From Prevotellaceae bacterium (GTDB lineage Bacteria; Bacteroidota; Bacteroidia; Bacteroidales; Paludibacteraceae): a stretch of 64,000 nt of DNA. The position numbers and the translations under genes are program-made. Below the pieces are notes generated by a model. The model saw only the letters and a program-made list of their open reading frames with translations, was not told where the DNA came from and did no database searches. The stretch spans positions 1 through 64,000 of the forward strand of contig JAISVR010000025.1 of assembly GCA_031271465.1 (NCBI GenBank). Reading direction: 5' to 3'. Below, in pieces: positions 14,563 to 22,900 of the stretch; the stretch's first letter is position 1, and the number at the start of each line of letters is the position of its first letter.

Positions 14563-15309
14563 TTAGGTGTAAATTCCACCATTTACTTCAATAACCTGTC
14601 CGGTGATGTACGACGACAGGTCGGAAGCCAGATACAAACAGGTGTTGGCTACATCTTCGGGCGTTCCGCCGCGGCGCAACGGTATTTTCTTTTCCCATTC
14701 TGCTTTTACTTCTTCCGACAACACGGCGGTCATGTCCGTGATAATAAATCCGGGAGCAATGGCGTTGGCGCGAATGCCTCGCGAACCGAGTTCCTGTGCA
14801 ACCGATTTTGCCAAACCAATCATACCTGCTTTCGAGGCAGAATAGTTTGACTGTCCCGCATTGCCATGCACGCCTACTACGGAAGCCATGTTGACAATCG
14901 AGCCCGATTTTTGTTTCATCATAACCGGCGTAACCGCATGAATAAAGTTGAATGCCGATTTGAGGTTTACATTAATTACGGCGTCCCATTGCTGTTCGGT
15001 CATGCGCATCATCAAACCGTCTTTTGTGATACCGGCGTTGTTTATCAGAATATCGATTCTGCCGAATTCTTTTACAATTTCGCTAACTACAGCGTGCGTG
15101 TCGTCAAACAGCGCAGCATTCGATGCATACGCTTTGGCTTTTACGCCCAACGCGGCAATTTCGGCTTCGGTAGCACGGGCGTTGTCGTCGAGGTTAAGGT
15201 CGGTAAATGCTACGGAAGCACCTTCTTGTGCAAATTTTATTGCAATAGCTTTACCGATTCCGCGAGCGGCTCCGGTTACTACGGCAACTTTTCCTTCTAA
15301 AAGTTTCAT
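14563..15309 (-). CDS. fabG: 3-oxoacyl-[acyl-carrier-protein] reductase
   Basis: Short-chain dehydrogenase of 248 residues that uses NADPH to reduce 3-oxoacyl-ACP in fatty acid elongation. It has the Rossmann glycine motif TGAARGIGKAIA, NNAG (INNAGITKDGLMMRM), the catalytic Ser and YSASK active site, and the PGFIITDM segment typical of FabG. Length is exactly that of the family. It stands between the DUF-type secreted gene and GT9, with a terminator behind it and 34 bp to the upstream gene. Confidence 0.95.
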   Translation of the reverse strand: MKLLEGKVAVVTGAARGIGKAIAIKFAQEGASVAFTDLNLDDNARATEAEIAALGVKAKAYASNAALFDDTHAVVSEIVKEFGRIDILINNAGITKDGLMMRMTEQQWDAVINVNLKSAFNFIHAVTPVMMKQKSGSIVNMASVVGVHGNAGQSNYSASKAGMIGLAKSVAQELGSRGIRANAIAPGFIITDMTAVLSEEVKAEWEKKIPLRRGGTPEDVANTCLYLASDLSSYITGQVIEVNGGIYT

Positions 15310-15343
15310 GTTTATTTATTTAGATAAGTTAGATTAAGAAATA

Positions 15344-16183
15344 TCAAAAGATGTCGAACGAATTGCGTACTGTCGCTTCACCTGCGTCGGCTACCCGCAC
15401 TTTGGTACAATAAACCTTGCCTTCGGTTTCGAGGCTGTTGTTGCCTTTGCTGATGTTTGAGCGCACAAACACGAAGTAGGTGCCGGGAGCTACCGCCAGT
15501 TCGTACGAACCTTCGGCATTGGCTGCGGTTGTTTTTACCGCGGGCGAATTTGTAATTACATTCAACTGATTGGCTGCGCGGCGGCAGAGTTGTTCGAAAT
15601 TGCGTTCGTTGTTCGACTTAAATACCCGAAGCTGCGCCGGAATATCCGACGGCACTTTGATGTTGGTTTTTTTGTATTGATTGTAAATTTCTCGATAAGT
15701 ATTACCAATGGTAAAGGTGTCTATCACCGTGATGTCAAACTGTGGTACACGAGCCGAATCGACTATCCAAACCTTTGCGCCATTGTCGGGCACGGTTTTG
15801 TTTTCCTGATTGTAATAATCGTTTGCCATGCCGCGAATGCGCGCTGTAGCCAGGGCTTCGATAGCTGGCGGTGCAGGAGGAGGGGCAACCGTGCTTACTA
15901 CCGGTGGGAGAGGAGCCTGAGAAACTTCTTGTGCTGCAGGAAGCGGAGTAACAGGTTGAGCAAATAAATCTTTGGGAGCCTGCTTGTCGTCGAAATAAAT
16001 AGCGGCAATTTCCTCGCGGGCAATGAGCAGATTGTTGCCCAGCAAGCGGAGATACACGGTGTCGGAGTTTCCGCCGTCGAAGCGTCCACGCAGTTTGTCA
16101 CCGTTTTTCAGGAAGAAAATATGCTGCCCAAAGCTTGCGCTTGCCAATAAGAGTGTGAATATTGCTAAAATTAATCGTTTCAT
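15344..16183 (-). CDS. Secreted protein of unknown function with a C-terminal carboxypeptidase-regulatory-like region
   Basis: Protein of 279 residues with a signal peptide (MKRLILAIFTLLLASASFGQ). Residues 22-65 form a small beta motif with KNGDKLRGRFDGG, a pattern seen in many Bacteroidota envelope proteins where a structure-inducing KNG...G repeats. A proline-rich linker (PLPPVVSTVAPPPAPPAI) follows. The last ~80 residues (AEGSYELAVAPGTYFVFVRS) look like a carboxypeptidase regulatory beta-sandwich with a 'G-x-Y-x-F' core. Probably periplasmic. No name assigned. Confidence 0.6.
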   Translation of the reverse strand: MKRLILAIFTLLLASASFGQHIFFLKNGDKLRGRFDGGNSDTVYLRLLGNNLLIAREEIAAIYFDDKQAPKDLFAQPVTPLPAAQEVSQAPLPPVVSTVAPPPAPPAIEALATARIRGMANDYYNQENKTVPDNGAKVWIVDSARVPQFDITVIDTFTIGNTYREIYNQYKKTNIKVPSDIPAQLRVFKSNNERNFEQLCRRAANQLNVITNSPAVKTTAANAEGSYELAVAPGTYFVFVRSNISKGNNSLETEGKVYCTKVRVADAGEATVRNSFDIF

Positions 16184-16251
16184 AATGTTGTTTTGTTAAT
16201 TTTTCGCTGCAAAGGAAATAATTATTTGTGGTTTATCAAAATTAATTCGAA

Positions 16252-16307
16252 ATTATCCCTAAGGTAATAGAGTCTGATTGTAGAGACGGATCGCGCCCCG
16301 TCTCTAC
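16252..16307. repeat. Palindromic repeats: ATTATCCCT tag plus GTAGAGACG family (copy 2)
   Basis: ATTATCCCTAAGG near 16252 is the outer tag of the composite family. It is followed by the 28-bp palindrome at 16280-16307 starting GTAGAGACGG and ending CCGTCTCTAC. It lies between prfA's stop and the upstream end of the secreted-protein gene. Confidence 0.65.
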
Positions 16308-16316
16308 TTAAATTAA

Positions 16317-17426
16317 TTAAAGCTCACTTTCTTTCAACCGTTCCGCATTTTCGGCTATAATCAGCTGGTCAATCACGCCCTGAATATCGCCGTCCACAAA
16401 AGCGGACAGATTATAAATTGTCAAGTTGATACGGTGGTCGGTAACACGCCCCTGCGGATAGTTGTAGGTGCGGATTTTTGCCGAGCGGTCGCCGGTGCTG
16501 ACCATTGTTTTGCGGCGCGCAGCAATATCGTCCACATATTTCTGATGCTCCTTGTCGTAAATCATGGTGCGCAAGCGTGCGAGGGCGCGTTCTTTATTTT
16601 TGGGCTGGTCGCGGGTTTCGGTACACTCAATCAGGATTTCTTCTGCTGTGCCTGTATTGGGGTTTTTCCATACATAACGCAGGCGCACGCCCGATTCTAC
16701 CTTATTCACATTCTGTCCGCCTGCGCCGCCGCTGCGGAATGTGTCCCATTTGATTTCGCCTTCGTTGATTACCACATCAAACTCATCGGCTTCGGGAAGC
16801 ACCGCCACGGTTGCTGCCGAAGTATGTACGCGTCCCTGTGTTTCGGTTTGCGGTACGCGCTGCACGCGGTGTACGCCCGATTCGTATTTGAGCGTGCCGT
16901 ACACATTTTCGCCGCTCACGGTAAAAACCATCTCTTTGAAACCGCCTGAAGTGCCCTCGCTAAAATTAGATACTTCCATATGCCAGCCTTTTGTTTCGCA
17001 ATATTTTTGATACATACGATAGAGGTCGCCGGCAAAAATCGCTGCTTCGTCGCCACCCGTTCCGCCGCGAATTTCCACAATAGCGTTTTTGCCGTCCTCA
17101 GGGTCGGCAGGGATAAGAAGGATTTTTATCTCTTCTTCCATCGGCTCAACTTGCGGCTCCAATGCGTCGAGTTCGGCTTTTGCCATTTCGCGCATTTCTG
17201 GGTCTTTCTCGGTTTCGAGTATTTCTTTTGCCTCTTCAATGCCTTGCAGCATGGTTTCGTATTTCCGTTTTGCATCAAGAATCCGCTCCAAATCGCGATA
17301 TTCCTTGTTCAGCTTTACATAGCGTTTCTGGTCGGCAATCACCGACGGGTCGGTAATCAGCGTTGAAATTTCCTCGAATTTATGTTCAAGTCCGGAGAGT
17401 TTTTGCAGCAGTGGGTTTGTAGTCAT
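16317..17426 (-). CDS. prfA: Peptide chain release factor 1
   Basis: Releases finished proteins at UAA and UAG stops. The 369 residues carry the class I release-factor GGQ motif (RSGGAGGQNVNKVESG) for peptidyl-tRNA hydrolysis and the RF1 codon-reading motif in the P-x-T form (RVPQTETQGRVHTS). The rest (EMVFTVSGENVYG, RALARLRTMIYD) fits RF1 throughout. Its start is only 4 bp after the stop of the DUF4143 ATPase, and no TAnnTTTG box was seen in the last ~130 bp of that gene, so prfA may depend on the ATPase promoter. Confidence 0.96.
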   Translation of the reverse strand: MTTNPLLQKLSGLEHKFEEISTLITDPSVIADQKRYVKLNKEYRDLERILDAKRKYETMLQGIEEAKEILETEKDPEMREMAKAELDALEPQVEPMEEEIKILLIPADPEDGKNAIVEIRGGTGGDEAAIFAGDLYRMYQKYCETKGWHMEVSNFSEGTSGGFKEMVFTVSGENVYGTLKYESGVHRVQRVPQTETQGRVHTSAATVAVLPEADEFDVVINEGEIKWDTFRSGGAGGQNVNKVESGVRLRYVWKNPNTGTAEEILIECTETRDQPKNKERALARLRTMIYDKEHQKYVDDIAARRKTMVSTGDRSAKIRTYNYPQGRVTDHRINLTIYNLSAFVDGDIQGVIDQLIIAENAERLKESEL

Positions 17427-17430
17427 TTGG

Positions 17431-18732
17431 TTACTTGATAATATTTTGAATATTTAATGTGTTGTAAAGCGGTATATTGATTGTTTTTTCATTTTCTTTG
17501 TATGGCAAAGAAGAAATTTTTATGCCAAAAGGTGAATTATTTTCTTTCATAAACTCGTTAAAAGATTTGGCTGCAAGATTTGTTCCTGATTTCACTTCTA
17601 CAGGTATAACTCCGCGTTCGCTTTCTGTAATAAAATCAATTTCCTGTTTAGAATCTTCACGAGACCAGTAAAACAATGCAGGTAGACAGCTTGCTGTAAG
17701 TTCTTGACAAACAAACTGTTCGCTTAATGCTCCATTAAATTCGGTATAAATGCTGTTGTGTTCGACAATCTGTTTGGGCAGTGTGCCGGACATTGCACCA
17801 AGTAACCCCAAATCACTTAAAAACAGTTTAAATGCACCAAAATCCTCATAAAACTTCAAAGGCGATTGCAGTTTGGAAACACGAACAATTTTATGAATCA
17901 TAGACGAATCTAAAAGCCATTGTATTGTTGTTTCAAAATCTCTCGCTCTTGCCCCCAATTTTACAGCACCGTAAATAAATTTTTTATTTTCGCGGGCAAT
18001 TTGCTGCGGTATGGAGTTCCACAACAAGCGGATTTTTGTAGCTAAAAGTGGTGTGGCATATTTAGCAAAATCGAAATCGTAATCCTGTAAAATTTTGTTT
18101 TGAAGTGTTCGTACCTTTGTAAAATCACGGTTTTCGGCGTATTCGGCAACTACTTCGGGCATTCCGCCAACAAAAAAATACTGTTTTAAGTATCGGTCAA
18201 ATTTTTCGTGAAAAATGTTAAGTTTTTCGGGTTTGGTATTTTTTAACAGTTCGGCGAGATGTTCTTCGCCCATTGCCTGCAAAAATTCCGAAAAAGTCAT
18301 CGGATATAACTGTAAATGGTCGGTTTTTCCGACAGGAAATGAAGAATTACCGTGCATAGCAACTCCCAAAGCCGAACCGGAAGCAATAACAAACAGTTCG
18401 GGCATTTGTTCCTGAAAGAATTTGAGAGAAGTGATAGCATTGGGTACTGCCTGTACCTCATCAAAAACAAGCAGGGTGTCGGCAGTTATTGTTTCGCCAC
18501 TTTCAGCTTGCAAAAAAGGCAGTAAATCTTTTGGGGAGAGCGAACCATTGAAAAGCTGCCTCATATTTTCGTTTTTTTCAAACATAATATAGGCAACATT
18601 TTTGAACTGTATTGTGCCAAATTCCCTGATAGCCCAGGTTTTGCCAACCTGCCTTGCACCTGTTAGTATCAGTGGCTTGCGAGTTGGTGAATTTTTCCAG
18701 TCTTTTAGTTTCTTCAGTATGTCTCTTTTCAT
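17431..18732 (-). CDS. AAA-family ATPase with DUF4143 domain
   Basis: ATPase of about 433 residues from the archaeal-type ATPase/DUF4143 group, common in Bacteroidota and of unknown role. Walker A is GARQVGKT, Walker B LLVFDEVQ. The C-terminal DUF4143 part holds a restriction-endonuclease-like site (QEIDFITE ... IPVEVKSG; the Asp and the E-x-K are present). ATG 18732 is chosen over a GTG at 18741, which lies in a repeat. Three direct repeats at exact 33-bp spacing cover its promoter. It sits directly in front of prfA, an unusual place for an accessory gene. Confidence 0.9.
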   Translation of the reverse strand: MKRDILKKLKDWKNSPTRKPLILTGARQVGKTWAIREFGTIQFKNVAYIMFEKNENMRQLFNGSLSPKDLLPFLQAESGETITADTLLVFDEVQAVPNAITSLKFFQEQMPELFVIASGSALGVAMHGNSSFPVGKTDHLQLYPMTFSEFLQAMGEEHLAELLKNTKPEKLNIFHEKFDRYLKQYFFVGGMPEVVAEYAENRDFTKVRTLQNKILQDYDFDFAKYATPLLATKIRLLWNSIPQQIARENKKFIYGAVKLGARARDFETTIQWLLDSSMIHKIVRVSKLQSPLKFYEDFGAFKLFLSDLGLLGAMSGTLPKQIVEHNSIYTEFNGALSEQFVCQELTASCLPALFYWSREDSKQEIDFITESERGVIPVEVKSGTNLAAKSFNEFMKENNSPFGIKISSLPYKENEKTINIPLYNTLNIQNIIK

Positions 18733-18736
18733 ATTT

Positions 18737-18821
18737 TGCACATTTTTTCCGGAAATTTAAATGCAAAATTACACATTTTCGATGAAATTAAAAGGGGGGA
18801 ACTGCACATTTTTTCTTGAAA
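18737..18821 (-). promoter_or_regulatory. Three direct repeats at 33-bp spacing over the ATPase promoter
   Basis: On the minus strand three sites read TTTCnnGAAAA(AA)TGTG(C/T)A. In plus-strand coordinates they start at 18737, 18770 and 18803, exactly 33 bp apart. Each includes a small palindrome TTTC-nn-GAAA in the outer two. The middle site abuts a TAATTTTG -7 box (18764-18771), and the first ends 4 bp before the start codon. This is the layout of a repressor operator array. Beyond it, 18822-19033 holds no gene that I can see. Confidence 0.6.
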
Positions 18822-19033
18822 CTATTATATTTGGTTTTTACTTTGTATTTCATAATTTGTACGGTATGAAATGTTTTTTGTCAGTATGTATTTTTTTAAT
18901 GGACAATGTGTAAGGAATGAGTTTTGCTCACTACTTGTTGATGTTTTTGTGCTGATGGATTTATAAATTCGTCGGCTTGTTTGTATGTTTTTCTGCTTGC
19001 CTTTGCCTCTTTTGCTGCGTTAATGTGATGATA

Positions 19034-19831
19034 TTATTTTTTCATTGGAATAATGTAACATTTATTATTCCCTTCCTTCAAATGCAAAAAATGATTTTCT
19101 TCACAATCTTCCCAAATTTCATTTTGTCGGATTGTTTTATATGTTTCATTAAGTTGTTCGATAAGCCAATCCTTGTCAGAAATGTAAAAACAAGAATGCA
19201 CATAGCATAAACCATTTTCTTTTATTGATTCATCTATTTTCAAATAATCAGAGTAATTAGTATAGCGAGAAATAACATCTGCCGTATGAATTAAAAAATC
19301 AATTGACTTATCATATCCTTTCTTCAGTTCAACAATATCTATTTTATCAGTAAAATCAAATATTTTATCTTCTTTTCTTGAATGTGTATATCTGAAAGAA
19401 CTTACATCTTGACCAAGCATTGTGATTAAATCTTTTAATCTTGCTGAATACTTATCGTATTCTTCTTTTAATTGTTCTTTAAAATTTAATGTGTTAGCTA
19501 TTTGATTATAGTGTTTTTCAAATAATTCAAACAAATCGTTCAAGTTATGATGTTGTAAATCCTTATCTTTAATCCCAATACTACTATAATTATTTAGGTA
19601 TTTTATATTTTCCTTCAAGAGCAATTCTATTGAATGTCTCATTAAATATAGCAAAGGATGAGCGATTGCATCAATACTGAATTGTCCCTCAACTGTTTGA
19701 TTGATTAAAATATTAATAGCATTCTCATATTGACCCGCCAATTTTGCGTCAGAATAAGAGCCAATATATGCGGTCAATCTACACTTATCTAATTTACTTA
19801 AATCACTGGGGATTTCTTTTTTGAACCACAT
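19034..19831 (-). CDS. Uncharacterised protein, possibly HEPN-like
   Basis: Cytoplasmic protein of 265 residues, mainly alpha-helical, no signal or membrane segment. The stretch HPLLYLMRHSIELLLKENIKY (shown in part: LMRHSIELLLK) resembles the helix of HEPN-type domains in which Arg and His flank an active site, but the R-x4-6-H spacing is not clear, so this is a guess. A later HHNLNDLFELFEKH segment adds more His residues. The gene is very A+T-rich compared with purL beside it, which suggests horizontal acquisition. Own direction and no close partner. Confidence 0.55.
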   Translation of the reverse strand: MWFKKEIPSDLSKLDKCRLTAYIGSYSDAKLAGQYENAINILINQTVEGQFSIDAIAHPLLYLMRHSIELLLKENIKYLNNYSSIGIKDKDLQHHNLNDLFELFEKHYNQIANTLNFKEQLKEEYDKYSARLKDLITMLGQDVSSFRYTHSRKEDKIFDFTDKIDIVELKKGYDKSIDFLIHTADVISRYTNYSDYLKIDESIKENGLCYVHSCFYISDKDWLIEQLNETYKTIRQNEIWEDCEENHFLHLKEGNNKCYIIPMKK

Positions 19832-19943
19832 ATTATTAATTGTTTATTTCCACTCATTATTTGGCATTCAAAAACACCTCAATTTTTGCTCGTTATAAAA
19901 TATAAAGAATTTCTATACATTGACGATTTTAATGTTTTTCTAT

Positions 19944-22900
19944 CTATTTCGTTTTCTCTTCCACCCAAATGCGCGCGTTTACAAACGCTTCCATCCAAGG
20001 CGTAATTTGGTCGGAGTTGATGCGGTCTGCCGGATAGTGCGCCCATTGCCAAGGGAAGATAGCGCGCTCCAAGTGGGGCATCATCGCTAAGTGGCGACCA
20101 TTTGCCGAACAAATTCCGGCAACATTGTAGTCCGAGCCGTTCGGGTTGGCGGGGTAGCCTTCGTAAGTATAATTGGCAATGATATTGTAGTCGCTTTCGG
20201 CTTTTGGCAAGTGGAATTTTCCTTCGCCGTGCGCAATCCAAACGCCGAGTTTGCTGCCCGAAAGCGAGCCGAATAATACGGAGTTGTTTTGCGGAATGGT
20301 TAAGCCGATAAAGTTTGATTCGAATTTATGGGAATTATTGTGTAGCATTTTGGGTCGCTCCTCGCCGTGCTCAGGGTTGAGCAAATTGAGTTCCGCCATC
20401 AGTTGGCAGCCGTTGCAAATACCCAAGCTTAATGTGTCGGGGCGGGCATAGAAATTTTCCAATGCCGTTTTGGCTTTTTCGTTGTATAGGAAACCGCCTG
20501 CCCACCCTTTGGCTGAGCCGAGTACATCGGAGTTGGAGAATCCGCCGCAGAATACGATAAAGTTTACATCTTCCAGTGTTTCGCGTCCGCTGGTGAGGTC
20601 GGTCATATGTACATCTTTCACATCGAAGCCTGCCAAGTAAAGTGAGTAAGCCATTTCGCGCTCGCCGTTTGTTCCTTTTTCGCGGATAATGGCGGCACGA
20701 ATGCCTGACTTGCCTGTGCGGTCTTGTGTGATATTGTATTGCGAGAGTTTTCCTGTGAAATTTTTATTGAAATCGAAGACCAGAGGCTGTTTGCCGTAGT
20801 TTTCGAAACGGGCTGCGGCACAAGTTTCGCCGCTTTGTTTCTTGTCTAAAAGATAGGAAGTATTGTACCACAAATGGCGTAGTTTATCAATGTTGAAAGA
20901 TAGTTTTTCATCATTTTTATTGATAGTGATAGTGCGTTCGGCAATTGGTTTGGCAATCACGGCATAACCGATTCCGTTGCATTCGAGAATGGCTCGGACT
21001 TCTTTTTTATCTTTTACCTGCACTAAAATTCCGGGATTTTCGGCAAATAGTATTTTTACCAAATCTTCTTCTTCAATGCCGTCTAAGGTTACATTCAATC
21101 CGCCTTGTGTGTTGGCAAATGTCATTTCGAGCAAAGCGGTGAGCAGTCCGCCGGAAGAAATATCATGTCCGGCAAGAATTAGCCCTTCATTGATTAAAGT
21201 CTGTATTGTATTGAATGCTTCGCGGAAATATTCGGGGTATTTTACGGTGGGTACTTCATCTCCCAGTTTGTTCAGCACTTGCGCTAACGAAGAGCCTCCC
21301 AATTTATGGTTATCAAATGAGAAATCGATGTGGAAAATAGCCGTTTCGGGGTCGTTTACCAGCAGGGGCGAAACTGTTTTCTTTACATCGGAAACTTCTG
21401 CTCCGGCAGAAATAATCACTGTTCCGGGTGCAAAAACCTTGTCGCCGTTGGGATATTTTTGCGTCATCGAAAGGGAATCTTTTCCGGTCGGGATATTGAT
21501 GCCGAGTTCGCAGGCAAACTCGCTGCATGCTTCAACGGCTTTGTACAAGCGAGCGTCTTCGCCCGGATTTTTGCAGGGCCACATCCAGTTTGCCGAGAGC
21601 GAAACACTGTCCAATCCGTCAGCCAAAGGTGCCCAAATAATGTTGGTTAATGCTTCGGATATTGCCAGAATGGAGCCCGATTGCGGATTAATCATAGCTG
21701 CCATCGGAGCATGTCCGATAGAGGTTGCCAATCCGGCTGTGCCACGATAATCGAGAGCTACTACTCCGCAATTGCTCAATGGTAGTTGCAATTCTCCTAC
21801 ACATTGTTGTGTGGCGATTTTTCCGGTTACCGAGCGGTCTACTTTATTGGTTAGCCAATCTTTACAAGCAACCGATTCGAGTTGTAGTACTTGCTCTATA
21901 TAATGTTGGATGTTTTCTTTTTGTGTAACAACGGGTGCATATTTTTCTTTTACCGTCTTATCTTCCATAATGGTTTTAGGCGGATTTCCGAAAAAGTCGG
22001 ATAAAGAGAGGTCAATGACAGCCTCCCCACCCCCCGAAGGGGGGCTTTGAAGAGCGGAACCGACAGGGTTTTCACTGCCGTTTTCTCCAAGCCCCCCTTC
22101 GGGGGGTTGGGGGGCTGTGAATGTTAATCTCATATCGCCCGTAGTTTCGCCTACCACATACATTGGTGAACGCTCTCGCTCGGCAATTTTGCGGATATGT
22201 TCAATGTCTTTTTCGTTTACCAACAATCCCATTCTTTCTTGGCTTTCGTTGCCGATAATTTCTTTGGCAGAAAGTGTTGGGTCGCCTACGGGAAGTTTCG
22301 ATACATCGATTTTACCTCCTGTGGCTTCTACTAATTCCGACAAACAGTTGAGGTGTCCGCCTGCGCCGTGGTCGTGTATAGATACGATAGGATTGTTGTC
22401 GCTTTCTGCCAAGGCACGAATGACATTGGCAGCGCGTTTTTGCATTTCGGGATTGGCGCGTTGTACGGCATTTAGTTCGATAGCGTTGGAATATTGTCCT
22501 GTCTCAACTGACGAAACTGCACCGCCTCCCATTCCGATTCTATAATTATCGCCTCCCATCACGATGACTTTTTGTCCTGTTTCGGGTGTGCCTTTGAGGG
22601 CATCGTTCATTTTACCGTAACCGATACCTCCGGCAAGCATGATTACTTTGTCGTAGCCGTGTTTTTTATCGTTTTCGGTATGTTCAAAAGTCAGTACCGA
22701 GCCGCAGATAAGCGGTTGTCCGAATTTGTTTCCGAAGTCGCTTGCACCGTTTGAGGCTTTAATCAGGATTTGTTCGGGGGTTTGATATAGCCAATTGCGG
22801 GCAATCAGGTTTTTTTCCCATTCGTGTTGCGGCGAAGTGCGGGGGTAAGAGGTCATATAAACCGCCGTTCCTGCGAGCGGGAGAGAGGCTTTTCCTCCGC

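Noticed and set aside
18822..19033. Possible small gene in the 210-bp gap
   Set aside because: The only frames are short, T-rich and lack a promoter or ribosome-binding context.
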